A stretch of 53,576 bases of DNA. Origin: Phreatobacter sp. (GTDB taxonomy: Bacteria > Pseudomonadota > Alphaproteobacteria > Rhizobiales > Phreatobacteraceae). This document shows positions 17,332-25,770 of this stretch, in pieces (position 1 is the first letter of the stretch; each line of letters begins with the position of its first letter). The stretch spans positions 1 to 53,576 of the forward strand of contig NZ_JAUYFA010000076.1 in the NCBI RefSeq assembly GCF_030691135.1, given 5' to 3'. The notes beneath the pieces are model-generated. The model was not told where the DNA came from, searched no databases, and saw nothing but the letters and a program-made list of their open reading frames with translations. The translations under genes and the position numbers were made by a program.

Positions 17332-17973
17332 TCACCCGAGCCGGTCGCCCTGCACGAAGGCGTAAAGCGCGTGGTCCATCCACGTGCCGTTGATGCAGAG
17401 ATATTGCCGGGCGAGGCCCTCGCGGGTGAAGCCGACCCGCTCCAGCAGCCCCACCGAGGCGGCGTTCTGCGGCACGCAGGCCGCCTCGACGCGGCGGAAG
17501 CCGAGGACGCCGAAGGCATAGGGGATCGCGGTGCGGACGCCGGCACTCATATAGCCGCGGCCGGCAAAGGCCTCACCCATCCAGTAGCCGAGCGAGATGG
17601 TCTGGGCGACGCCGCGCCGCACATTGGTAAGCGTCAGCCCGCCGACGAGGGCGCCGTCCTCCTTGCGGTAGAGGAAGAAGGCGTAGCCCTGATCGTCCCG
17701 CCAGTCCTGGCGGTAGCGGGCGATGCGGCGGCGGAAGGCCGTGCGACCGAGGTCGTCCGGAGGCCAGGCCGGCTCCCAGGGCACGAGGAAGTGGCGGCTC
17801 GCCTCGCGCAGCCGCATCCAGGCGTCGTAGTCGGCCATGTCGGGCATCCGCAGCATGACCTTCGGGCCGATGACCGGTTCCGGCGCGCTATAGGCGAGGC
17901 CCACCGCCCGCAGCAGCGACAGGGGCCGGCCTGCTGACGATCGGGGCGCTGGAACCTTGGTCGTGGCGTTCAT
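17332..17973 (-). CDS. GNAT acetyltransferase, RimJ/RimL type
   Basis: The 213-residue product has the RimJ/RimL-type Acetyltransf_3 fold. VMLRMPDMADYDAWMRLRE opens the domain, ISLGYWMGEAFAGRGYMSAGV is the acetyl-CoA loop, and VEAACVPQNAASVGLLERVGFTREGLARQYL is the usual C-terminal signature. RimJ/RimL enzymes acetylate N-termini of ribosomal proteins S5 and L12, but many relatives have other substrates, so I give no symbol. The ATG at 17973 overlaps the stop of the M16 peptidase gene by four bases, a pairing consistent with coupled expression. Confidence 0.9.
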   Translation of the reverse strand: MNATTKVPAPRSSAGRPLSLLRAVGLAYSAPEPVIGPKVMLRMPDMADYDAWMRLREASRHFLVPWEPAWPPDDLGRTAFRRRIARYRQDWRDDQGYAFFLYRKEDGALVGGLTLTNVRRGVAQTISLGYWMGEAFAGRGYMSAGVRTAIPYAFGVLGFRRVEAACVPQNAASVGLLERVGFTREGLARQYLCINGTWMDHALYAFVQGDRLG

Positions 17974-19268
17974 GTCGGCCGGAATTGTTCCGCCAGCTTT
18001 CGCACCTTGTCCAGCCCGCGTTTCGGTCCGATCGCCGCAAAGGTCATCGGCGACGAGCGGACCAGCCTTGCGCCCGCGGCGCGGGCCTCCTCGACGGTGA
18101 CGGCGTCGATCCGCGCGGCGATCTCCTCGAGGTCGAGGGTGCGGCCGAAGACGAGCACCTGCCGCGCCATCTGGTCGGTGCGTGAGGACGAGCTTTCCAG
18201 CGCGCCGAGCAGCCCGACCTTCATCTGCGCCTTGGCGCGGCCGACCTCGGCCTCGCTCGCCCCGTCCACCGTGGCGTTGAGCACGTCCATGGTGAGATTG
18301 AACAGGTCGACGGCGTCGGCCGGGTCGGTGCCGGCGGAGATGCCGAAGACGCCGGTATCGCTGTAGGACCAGTGGAAGGAGTGGATCTCGTAGCAGAGAC
18401 CCCGGTCCTCCCGCACGTCCTGGAACAGCCGCGAGGACAGCCCGCCGCCGAGCAGGTTGTTGAAGACGCCGACGGCATAGATGTCGGGGTCGCGGTAGCT
18501 CATGCCCTCGAAGCCGAAGACGAGGTTGGTCTGTTCCAGCGGCCGGACGATGGTCGTCGAGCCGCCCTTGTAGCGGGCGCTCTCGCAATCGGGCGGGGCC
18601 TCCTGCGGCAGCGTCTCGAAGGCCCGGGCGATGGCGTCGACGACGCGGTCGTGGTCGACGGCGCCGGCCGCCGCCACCACGGCGCGCGGCGCCGCATAGG
18701 AGCGGCCCATATAGGTGCGCAGCTTGTCCGGGGTCGCCGCCCGCACCGCCTGCGGCGTTCCGAGGATGGTGCGGCCGAGCGGCTGGCCGGGATAGGCCTC
18801 GGCGATGAAGTGGTCGACGACGACATCGTCGGGATCGTCCTCGGCGGCGCCGATCTCCTGAACGATGACGTTCTTCTCCTTGACCAGTTCGGCCGGGTGG
18901 AACTGCGGGTCGGTGAGGATGTCCGAGAGGATGTCGATGGCCACCGGCAGGTCCTCGCCCAGCACCTTGGCGTAATAGGACGTGTTCTCCGAGGCGGTGG
19001 CGGCGTTGAGGTCGCCGCCGACCGCTTCGATCTCCTCGGCGAGACCGCGCGGCGTGCGCTTGGTCGTGCCCTTGAAGGCCATGTGTTCGAGCAGGTGGCT
19101 GATGCCGTGCTCATCGCTCCGCTCGTCGCGGCCGCCTACGCCGAACGTCACCTGGATCGAGGCGGTCTTGAGATGGGGCATGGCGTCCGTCACGACCGTC
19201 AGGCCGGAGGGAAGCGTCGTCATTCGGGTGGTGGTCATCAGCGCCGGGGTCATTGCCGCCGGGATCAT
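17970..19268 (-). CDS. M16 family zinc peptidase (mitochondrial processing peptidase-like)
   Basis: The product is a one-unit M16 metallopeptidase of about 432 residues. The inverted zinc motif HLLEH is at residues 58-62, and the downstream ligand region ENTSYYAKVLGEDLPVAIDIL and KEKNVIVQEIGAAEDDPDD are intact, so it should be catalytically active. Such single-domain alphaproteobacterial proteins are the closest bacterial relatives of mitochondrial MPP-beta. No clear signal peptide is present. Four in-frame methionines (19268, 19253, 19238, 19223) make the start uncertain; conserved sequence begins at TTLPSGLTVVTDAMPHL. It overlaps the acetyltransferase gene downstream. Confidence 0.93.
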   Translation of the reverse strand: MIPAAMTPALMTTTRMTTLPSGLTVVTDAMPHLKTASIQVTFGVGGRDERSDEHGISHLLEHMAFKGTTKRTPRGLAEEIEAVGGDLNAATASENTSYYAKVLGEDLPVAIDILSDILTDPQFHPAELVKEKNVIVQEIGAAEDDPDDVVVDHFIAEAYPGQPLGRTILGTPQAVRAATPDKLRTYMGRSYAAPRAVVAAAGAVDHDRVVDAIARAFETLPQEAPPDCESARYKGGSTTIVRPLEQTNLVFGFEGMSYRDPDIYAVGVFNNLLGGGLSSRLFQDVREDRGLCYEIHSFHWSYSDTGVFGISAGTDPADAVDLFNLTMDVLNATVDGASEAEVGRAKAQMKVGLLGALESSSSRTDQMARQVLVFGRTLDLEEIAARIDAVTVEEARAAGARLVRSSPMTFAAIGPKRGLDKVRKLAEQFRPT

Positions 19269-19306
19269 CCCGCGGTCTCAGAGCCCCCGAACATAGTGAG
19301 GCGCGG

Positions 19307-20239
19307 TCAGAACCGGAAGCCACCGGAGAGCATGATCCTGCGCGAGACGATCCAGTTCTCGGAGCGGAGCGAGGCCTGGCCGACCGTGCCCGGCGTCGCG
19401 CCGGTGCCGGTACCGGTCGCCGTGACCAGCGTCTGGCCGGCGAGATTCTGCAGCAGGTTCTGCGAGGGCGAGAAGACCGCCTCGACCTCGCCGTCGAGCC
19501 GGACGAAGGCGCGGCCGATCGGCACCTCGATTCCGGCGCCGAAGACCGCCGAGGGCAGCCAGCGCGACGTGCGGCTCGCGACCCGCCCGCCGGTGGTGCA
19601 GGAGACCGGCGGCCCGAGCGTACAGGACCGCGAGCCCGTGGCGTCGAAGTCGACCTGTTCGGTGAGCTGCGCCACGCCGAGGCCGCCGCGCAGGAATGGC
19701 ATGAATCCGGAGAAGGCATAGCCCCAGCGGCCGGTCACGGCGAGGCCGCCGTCGAGGCTGGCGCGGTAGGTGCCCGAGGCCGTGTTGGTATAGGTCGTCA
19801 GGCCGGGAATGGCGACGAGCGCCGATCCACCGAGCCGGCCGGTACCGCCCTCGCGCCCCAGCCGGCCACGGAACTCGAGGCCGGCGATCCAGCCGTTCGG
19901 CCCGCCGGCGTTCCAGCCGGCGATGGCATGGGCGGTGAGGCCGGCGAGACCCGCCGAAGTCCGGCAGCCCGACCCGCCGCCGACCGAGACCGGGCCGAGA
20001 AAGGGAATGCCGGCGCCCGGGCAGGCGAAACCGTCGACGATGGTGAAGTCGCGATGGGCGGGCAGGCTGTGGCCGAGGCCGCCGGCGATGTAGAACCCGC
20101 CGAAACCGCGATTGCCGGCCGCCACCGCGTCGAAATCGGGAATGGCAGAGGGACGCACGTCCTGGGCGGCGGCGGGAACCGCGGCGAGACTGCAACAGAT
20201 CATGACGACGAGCCGCAAGGCGTGGCGTATCACGGCCAT
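19307..20239 (-). CDS. Outer-membrane beta-barrel protein
   Basis: The 310-residue precursor has a signal peptide (RHALRLVVMICCSLAAVPAAAQ) followed by alternating aromatic/hydrophobic strands and a C-terminal phenylalanine (MLSGGFRF), the BAM recognition pattern. Repeated GFGGFYIAGGLG, GWIAGLEFRGRLG and GYAFSGFMPFLRGGLG strands fit an OmpA/Omp25-like 8-strand porin family in Rhizobiales. Four cysteines occur in two pairs in likely loops (around FACPGAG / SGCRTS and SCTLGPPVSC), which is unusual for such barrels. I used the ATG at 20239; a TTG nine bases upstream is less likely. The substrate or ligand is unknown. Confidence 0.85.
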   Translation of the reverse strand: MAVIRHALRLVVMICCSLAAVPAAAQDVRPSAIPDFDAVAAGNRGFGGFYIAGGLGHSLPAHRDFTIVDGFACPGAGIPFLGPVSVGGGSGCRTSAGLAGLTAHAIAGWNAGGPNGWIAGLEFRGRLGREGGTGRLGGSALVAIPGLTTYTNTASGTYRASLDGGLAVTGRWGYAFSGFMPFLRGGLGVAQLTEQVDFDATGSRSCTLGPPVSCTTGGRVASRTSRWLPSAVFGAGIEVPIGRAFVRLDGEVEAVFSPSQNLLQNLAGQTLVTATGTGTGATPGTVGQASLRSENWIVSRRIMLSGGFRF

Positions 20240-20380
20240 CTCCCCCAACCTTTCGCGACCCGATTGATGTTTAACACCGGGTGGACAGGCCGGGGCAAAA
20301 ACCGCGGATCGCGGTGGATGGTCCGTTAACGCTCGCCGGGGGTGACGGACAGCGAGGTATCGTCAGGACCTTGCCGCGAT

Positions 20381-20577
20381 GCCCCACCCTTACCCTCCCC
20401 GCTGCGCGGAGAGGGGGGCTACCGCGTAGCGTCCTGTCGTGGCTGTCGCGCCGAGCCCGGCCGTTGATGGAGCAGCCATCGACGGTCGCGCCAGGCACGT
20501 CGGTCGAGCAGAGGAGCGAGGCCGAAGTCCCCCTCTCCACGCGACAGCGTGGGGAGGGTGCGGGTGGGGCCTTCCCT
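20381..20577. repeat. Composite inverted repeat, copy C
   Basis: This is the third member of the family at 2275-2437 and 4838-4992, with arms about 20381-20430 and 20521-20577 and the same CCCTCCCC / GGAGAGGGGG core. The roughly 90-bp spacer is longer than in copies A and B and is oriented the other way: its reverse complement contains CCGACGTGCCTGGCGCGAC, matching the copy B spacer. It also holds an inner inverted repeat, CCGTTGATGG / CCATCGACGG. Confidence 0.85.
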
Positions 20578-20676
20578 CACACCGCAACCCTTCCCCTCCT
20601 GCCCCCCTTCCATCGGCCTTCGGCCTCGCCGGGGGTGATGGACAGCGCGGGACAGTGGGGCACTGCCGGGCGGGCC

Positions 20677-20703
20677 TCACCTCTCCCCGGCGGGGAGAGG
20701 TGA
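20677..20703. repeat. Perfect palindromic hairpin
   Basis: TCACCTCTCCCC and GGGGAGAGGTGA form a perfect 12-bp stem with a three-base loop. It lies 44 bp past the minus-strand amidase stop and could help end that transcript, but no T-tract follows on either strand. The core CCTCTCCCC...GGGGAGAGG resembles the arms of the composite repeats, so it may be a solo half-element. Confidence 0.6.
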
Positions 20704-20746
20704 AGCGGCGAGACCTGTCATAGCAACACGGCCGCTACGCCCTGGC

Positions 20747-22165
20747 TCAGCCCCTCGGATCGATCGGCTTCACCGAGCCGATGCCGAGAATGTCCTCCAT
20801 GATCTTGGCGCCGGCCAGAACCCGGTCCTCGCCATGGGGTCGGGCGGCGATCTGCAGGCCGATCGGGCGGCCGTCTCGGGTGAAGCCGCAGGGCAGCGAC
20901 AGGGCGGGGCAGGAGACCGTCGTCAGCGCATAGGCGATGGAGAGCCACTGGACATAGTCGGGGAAGGTGAAGCCGTCGCATTCGGCGACAAAGCGCTGCT
21001 CCACCGGATAGGCGGCGACGATGGTGGCCGGCGTCAGCAGGAGATCGTAGCGCTCGAAGAAGGCGAGGGTCCGCCGCAGCATGGCCTGACGCTGCGCCTC
21101 GGCGCGGGTCAGCTCGTCCATGGTGAGTTTCAGGCCCTTCTCGATGTTCCAGACGACCTCGGGCTTGAGCTTGTCGCGGTGGGTCTTGAGGAGCTCGAAC
21201 TTGGTGGTGGCGAAGGCATAGGCGCGCAGCGTGCCGAAACACTCGTGCACCTCGGAGAAGTCGGGATGGGCCTCCTCGACGATGACACCGGCCTCCTTGA
21301 AGCGCTTGGCGGCGGCTTCCGTGATGGCGCGCACCTCAGGGTCGACCGGCGTGATGCCGAGATCCGGCGACCAGGCGACGCGCTTCGGCCGCCACGGACC
21401 CTTGAGGATGGAACGGAAGCTCTTCTTCGGGCCGGGGAGCGAGCGCGGGTCGCGGTGGTCATCGCCGCTCATCGCGTCGAGCAGCAGCGCGAGATCGGTG
21501 ACCGTGCGGGCCATGGGGCCCTCGACGCCGAGCGTCGCGTCGATCTTGGTCCCGGGCGTCGCGGCGACCCGGCCCGGCGAGGGGCGCATGCCGACGATGC
21601 CGCAGAAGCTGGCGGGGTTGCGGAGCGAGCCGCCCATGTCGGAGCCGTGGGCGAGCCAGGCCATGCCGGTGGCGAGCGCCACGGCGGCGCCGCCCGAGGA
21701 GCCGGCCGCAGACAGCTTCGTATTGTAGGGATTCACCGTGGCGCCGAAAACCTCGTTGAAGGTATTGGCGCCGGCGCCGAATTCCGGCGTGTTGGACTTG
21801 GCGTAAATGACGCCGCCCTGGGTCTCGAGATGCTCGACGAGGATGTTGGAGACCTCCGGCACGAAGTCCTTGAAGATGGGGGAGCCCTGCGTCGACAGCA
21901 CGCCGGCGACGTCGGTGAGGTCCTTGATCGGCACGGGCATGCCCTGCAGGAGGCCCCTGCCCTCCTTCGGCTTCTTCATCAGGGCGCGGGCCCGTCTGCG
22001 GGCCCGGTCGAAGCACAGGGTCGGCAGGGCATTGACCTTGCCGTCGACGGCCTTGATGCGCTTCTCCAGCGTGTCGAGGAGGTCGATGGGCGTCACCTCG
22101 CCGGACTTCAGCAGCCTGACGATGTCGGTTGCGCTCTTCTCGATCAGCGACAGATCGGCGGCCAT
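20747..22165 (-). CDS. Amidase-signature family hydrolase
   Basis: The product is a 472-residue amidase-signature enzyme that hydrolyses an amide through a Ser-cisSer-Lys triad. The lysine is in PVPIKDLTDVAGV, the cis-serine and nucleophile regions are in SAAGSSGGAAVALATGM and GSDMGGSLRNPASFCGIVG. There is no signal peptide. Length and motifs fit a stand-alone amidase; a GatA role is unlikely because no gatC or gatB is adjacent. I chose the ATG at 22165, preceded by CGAGGGGACG; the frame is open 20 codons further. It lies 129 bp downstream of a Bug-type solute-binding protein on the same strand, suggesting uptake and hydrolysis of one small amide, which I cannot identify. Confidence 0.92.
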   Translation of the reverse strand: MAADLSLIEKSATDIVRLLKSGEVTPIDLLDTLEKRIKAVDGKVNALPTLCFDRARRRARALMKKPKEGRGLLQGMPVPIKDLTDVAGVLSTQGSPIFKDFVPEVSNILVEHLETQGGVIYAKSNTPEFGAGANTFNEVFGATVNPYNTKLSAAGSSGGAAVALATGMAWLAHGSDMGGSLRNPASFCGIVGMRPSPGRVAATPGTKIDATLGVEGPMARTVTDLALLLDAMSGDDHRDPRSLPGPKKSFRSILKGPWRPKRVAWSPDLGITPVDPEVRAITEAAAKRFKEAGVIVEEAHPDFSEVHECFGTLRAYAFATTKFELLKTHRDKLKPEVVWNIEKGLKLTMDELTRAEAQRQAMLRRTLAFFERYDLLLTPATIVAAYPVEQRFVAECDGFTFPDYVQWLSIAYALTTVSCPALSLPCGFTRDGRPIGLQIAARPHGEDRVLAGAKIMEDILGIGSVKPIDPRG

Positions 22166-22294
22166 GGATGCGTCCCCTCGGGTCTTCGTTGCCGGCACCG
22201 TGCAATGGCGCTCCCGCCACGGCAAGCGGCGCGAAGGGACCGGGGGACATGCGCGGGAGGAATGGGTGGGGGCCGCGCCCCTCCCCGCGCGGCC

Positions 22295-23281
22295 TCACTC
22301 CGCGCGGATATTCGCCTCGCGCACCAGAGTCGCCATCGCCGCGCGGCCGTCCGTCACGAAGCGCGCGAAGGCGTCGGGGCGTGAGGCGATGGGCACGCAG
22401 CCGATCTGCACGAGACGCTCGCGCAGCGCCGGCTGGGCGATGGCCTCCGCCAGGGAATCGTAGAGGGCGGTGACGACCGGCGCCGGGGTGCCCGCCGGCC
22501 CGAACAGCCCGGCCCATTCGTTGGACTCGAAACCTGCGAAACCCTGCTCGGCGATGGTCGGCACATCCGGCCGGCTTTCCACCCGCGTGAGCGTGCCGAC
22601 GCCCAGGAACCGCGCGCGGTTGCTATCCACCACCGGGCCGGCGGAGACCAGCGTCGTGAACACCGCGTCAAGCGCCCCGGTCGCCAGGTCCTGCGCCGCC
22701 GCCGCGCCGCCGCGATAGGGAACGTGGATCACCTCGATCCCCGCTGCACGCGTGAAGGCGACGAGCCCCATATGCCCCGCCGTCGCATTGCCCTGCGTGC
22801 CGACGGTGAGCTTCCCCGGCTGCGCCTTGGCGGCTGCCACGAATTCGCCGAGCGTCCGGGCCGGGAAATCGGCCTTGACCGCGACGGCCGATGGGAAGGT
22901 CACCACCAGCGAGATCGGCGTGAAGGCCGTCGCATAATCGAACATCAGGCCGCGCAGCAGCGACGGGTTGACGATGTGGCTCGACGCGTCCCACAGGAAG
23001 GTATGGCCGTCCGTTGCGCGCGCCACCTCCGCCCCGCCGATGCTCCCGCCCGCGCCGGTGCGGTTCTCCACCACGAAGCGCTGGCCGAGCCGCTCGCCCA
23101 TATGGCCCGTCAGCACGCGCGCCGCGCTGTCCGCCGCGCCACCGGCCGAGAAGGGCACGACGAGCCGGATGGGACGCTGCGGCCAGGCGCCCTGGGCGCG
23201 GGCGACGAACGGGGCAAGGGCGACGCCCGCCGCAGCGGCAAGCGTCGCGCGGCGGGTGACAGTGGTGGGGGACGGGGCCAT
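22295..23281 (-). CDS. Bug-family tripartite tricarboxylate transporter substrate-binding protein
   Basis: The 328-residue protein has a twin-arginine-like signal (TVTRRATLAAAAGVALAPFVARAQ), then WPQRPIRLVVPFSAGGAADSAARVL, GQRFVVENRTGAGGSIG and the HVPYRGGAAAAQDL motif of Bug/TctC periplasmic binding proteins, which capture small carboxylates or related compounds. Bug proteins usually work with TctA and TctB membrane subunits; none is adjacent, but a tctBA pair without a binding protein lies at 38157-40218. GAGAGGCTCGACC precedes the ATG. The amidase gene downstream is co-oriented. Confidence 0.92.
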   Translation of the reverse strand: MAPSPTTVTRRATLAAAAGVALAPFVARAQGAWPQRPIRLVVPFSAGGAADSAARVLTGHMGERLGQRFVVENRTGAGGSIGGAEVARATDGHTFLWDASSHIVNPSLLRGLMFDYATAFTPISLVVTFPSAVAVKADFPARTLGEFVAAAKAQPGKLTVGTQGNATAGHMGLVAFTRAAGIEVIHVPYRGGAAAAQDLATGALDAVFTTLVSAGPVVDSNRARFLGVGTLTRVESRPDVPTIAEQGFAGFESNEWAGLFGPAGTPAPVVTALYDSLAEAIAQPALRERLVQIGCVPIASRPDAFARFVTDGRAAMATLVREANIRAE

Positions 23282-23498
23282 GGTCGAGCCTCTCTGGTCT
23301 TGGTGCGTTTCCTACTGTTCGGCATAGGATGTCACGCCGCATGCGGTCAATCGCGCGTCGCCCCGGATTTTCCTGCCGGCCGGCTGCACGACCGCAATGG
23401 GATCACGGCCGCCCGCGCCGTCCGGCTCCGTGCAATGCGTCCTGAGCCTAGGCTCGCCCCCTCCGATGCGGTAGAGACTGGCCGCAACGGAACACCCT

Positions 23499-24176
23499 GT
23501 GCATCCCATGGCCTCGGACTCAACGATCCCTGACGACATCGCCGATGCCGAACCGCAGGTGCGGGTGCGCCATCTCAACAAGCGCGACCTCAACCGCACC
23601 TGGGAGTTCATCAAGGCGGTGTTCCGCGAGGTGAACCGCTCGACGGTGGAGTATCAGCGGCCGAAGTCGAAGAAGCGCTTCCTCGAGGTCTTCGACGAGA
23701 AGGGGATCGAGCAGCTCCTGTTCGTCATCCGCATCGGCGGCAAGGAGCGGATCGTCGGCTATGCCGAATGCGCGCTGACCATCATCGGCACCGACAACTG
23801 GATGAACGAGCGCTATTTCCGGGCCCGCGACATGCGCCCGCTCTTCGTAGAGGAACTGGCGGTGGACCCGGAATTCCAGGGCCGCGGCCTCGGCACCTTC
23901 GTGCTGGAACAGCTCGAGCACCTGGCGCGGCTCAGGGGCTGCACGCATCTCGTCCTGGAAGTCGCCGAGAACAACGACAACGCCCTGAAGTTCTACCGCG
24001 GCCGCTCGTTCACCAAGCTGGACGCCGCCATCTTCCTCGCCAAGACCGTGGTGAGCGACCCGGAGATCCTGCCGCCGCGGCGGCTGAAGCGACGCGAGAC
24101 CAAGCCGCGGGCCGCGGCGCAGCCGAGAGCGGTCACGACGCCGTCGGAGCCGAAGGACATGCCGCCCGAGGGCTAG
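23499..24176 (+). CDS. GNAT family N-acetyltransferase with C-terminal basic tail
   Basis: The 225-residue protein has a GNAT fold: FVEELAVDPEFQGRGLGTFVLEQLEHLARLRG is the acetyl-CoA-binding segment and AENNDNALKFYRGRSFTKLDA the C-terminal strand-helix. An N-terminal extension (HLNKRDLNRTWEFIKAVFREVNRSTVEYQRPKSKKRF, paraphrased by positions 25-62) is charged, and the last 35 residues are a disordered Arg/Pro/Ala tail. The start is either GTG at 23499, with GGA seven bases before it, or ATG at 23508. The substrate cannot be told. It is divergent from the Bug protein gene, and 95 bp separate it from the aminotransferase gene. Confidence 0.85.
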   Translation: MHPMASDSTIPDDIADAEPQVRVRHLNKRDLNRTWEFIKAVFREVNRSTVEYQRPKSKKRFLEVFDEKGIEQLLFVIRIGGKERIVGYAECALTIIGTDNWMNERYFRARDMRPLFVEELAVDPEFQGRGLGTFVLEQLEHLARLRGCTHLVLEVAENNDNALKFYRGRSFTKLDAAIFLAKTVVSDPEILPPRRLKRRETKPRAAAQPRAVTTPSEPKDMPPEG

Positions 24177-24271
24177 GTGTCCCGGAACCGTGCTTTCGCT
24201 GTCCTGCCCTGCTTTGACAGGGCGGCAGCGGATCGGCTTCACTCTCCACCATTCCCGCCCCGGAGAGTGCC

Positions 24272-25654
24272 ATGGCGCTGTCGAATCTGCAGGTCCGCGA
24301 CCTGGAAACCGTCCTTCACCCCTATACGAACCAGGCGACGATCCGCGACACGGGCACGCTGGTCCTAGAACGGGCCAAGGGCATCTATGTCTACGACGTC
24401 GACGGCAAGCCCTATATCGAGGGCATGGCGGGCCTGTGGTGCACGGCGCTGGGCTACGGCAACGAGGAGCTCGCGCAGACCGCCTACGACCAGATGAAGA
24501 AGCTGTCCTTCACCCATCTGTTCGGCGGCAAGAGCCACGACCCGGCCATCGAACTTGCCGAGAAGCTCAAGGAGAAGGCGCCGGTGCCGATCTCCAAGGT
24601 CTTCTTCGTCTGCTCGGGCTCGGAGGCCAACGACACCCAGATCAAGATGGTCTGGTACATGAACAACGCGCTGGGACGGCCGCAGAAGAAGAAGATCATC
24701 TCCCGCATCAAGGGCTATCACGGCGTCACCATCGCCTCGGCCTCGCTGACGGGCCTGCCGGCCAACCACACCGATTTCGACCTGCCGATCTCCGGCATCC
24801 TGCACACCTCCTGCCCGCACCACTACCGCTTCGCCCATGAGGGCGAGACGGAGGAGGAATTCGCCACCCGCTGCGCCCAGGACCTCGAGGACATGATCCT
24901 GCGCGAAGGGCCCGAGACGGTCGCCGCCTTCATCGCCGAGCCGGTGATGGGCGCGGGCGGCGTCATCGTGCCGCCGGCGGGCTATTTCGAGAAGATCATG
25001 GCGGTCTGCCAGCGCTACGACATCTACATGATCGCCGACGAGGTGATCTGCGGGTTCGGGCGCCTCGGCGAATGGTTCGGCTCCTCGGCGCTCGGCTACA
25101 AGCCGAACGCCATCTCCGTCGCCAAGGCCCTGACCTCGGCCTACATGCCGGTGGGCGCGGTGATGATCCCCGAGGAAATGTATCAGGCGACGATCATCGA
25201 ATCGAAGAAGATCGGCACGTTCGGCCACGGCTTCACCTATTCGGGCCACCCGGTCGGCGCGGCGGTGGCGCTGAAGACCCTCGAGATCTACGAGCGCGAC
25301 CGCATCATCGAGAAGTCGGCGGCCAAGACGCCGCAGTTCCAGGCGCATCTCAGGGCCCTCGCCGACCATCCGCTGGTGGGCGAGGCACGCGGCATGGGTC
25401 TGGTCGGCGCATTGGAGATGGTCGCCCACAAGCCGACCAAGAAGGCCTTCGAGGCGAAGGCCGGCATCGGCGCCCATGCGACGGCGATCGCCCAGCAGGA
25501 AGGCCTCATCATCCGCAATCTCGGGGATTCGCTCGCCGTCTGCCCCCCGCTGATCATCACACCGGAGGAGATCGACGACCTCTTCGACCGACTGGCGCGG
25601 ACGCTCGACCGCACGCTCGACAAGGTGAAGGCGGAGGGCCTGCTCGGCGCCTGA
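24272..25654 (+). CDS. Class III PLP-dependent aminotransferase
   Basis: The 460-residue enzyme is a class III (omega) aminotransferase. The PLP lysine is K285 (ISVAKALTSAYMPVG); other conserved sites are SGSEAND (115-121, phosphate binding), YHG (149-151), the D257 of IADEVICGFGR that holds the pyridine nitrogen, and GFTYSGHPVG. It is annotated in many Rhizobiales simply as aspartate aminotransferase family protein, but sequence features such as GMAGLWCTALGYGNEEL and SFTHLFGGKSH resemble pyruvate-dependent GABA or beta-alanine aminotransferases. The true amino donor is not decidable here. CCCGGAGAGTGCC gives a good ribosome site before the ATG. Confidence 0.93.
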   Translation: MALSNLQVRDLETVLHPYTNQATIRDTGTLVLERAKGIYVYDVDGKPYIEGMAGLWCTALGYGNEELAQTAYDQMKKLSFTHLFGGKSHDPAIELAEKLKEKAPVPISKVFFVCSGSEANDTQIKMVWYMNNALGRPQKKKIISRIKGYHGVTIASASLTGLPANHTDFDLPISGILHTSCPHHYRFAHEGETEEEFATRCAQDLEDMILREGPETVAAFIAEPVMGAGGVIVPPAGYFEKIMAVCQRYDIYMIADEVICGFGRLGEWFGSSALGYKPNAISVAKALTSAYMPVGAVMIPEEMYQATIIESKKIGTFGHGFTYSGHPVGAAVALKTLEIYERDRIIEKSAAKTPQFQAHLRALADHPLVGEARGMGLVGALEMVAHKPTKKAFEAKAGIGAHATAIAQQEGLIIRNLGDSLAVCPPLIITPEEIDDLFDRLARTLDRTLDKVKAEGLLGA

Positions 25655-25770
25655 GCGCCGCTGCATGGCGGCGAGAGCCGCCGCCGTCACAAGCCTGCCA
25701 CAACCTCTGCTTCATTTCTGGTTCCGGTAGGGTTAGCCTGTCGGAACCCTCAACAATTCGATGAGTGCCG

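Larger units (their letters stand above)
20249..20746. other. 498-bp intergenic region rich in repeats
   Basis: No gene is supported here. The region holds composite repeat copy C (20381-20577), a 22-bp direct repeat with one mismatch at 20333-20354 and 20626-20647 (core GCCGGGGGTGA), and a perfect 12-bp-stem hairpin at 20677-20703. Open frames across it are G+C artefacts that run through the repeat arms on both strands. Confidence 0.8.

Noticed and set aside
17332-18588. 418-residue version of the acetyltransferase frame
   Set aside because: The extra 205 residues lie inside the M16 peptidase gene in another frame. The ATG at 17973, overlapping the peptidase stop, is the natural start.
20271-20723. 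Several 60-140 codon frames in the 20.3-20.7 kb gap
   Set aside because: All run through the inverted repeat arms on both strands and have no motif.
20747-22165. Amidase as GatA
   Set aside because: No gatC or gatB nearby, and general amidase signatures fit as well; no tRNA-dependent role can be claimed.
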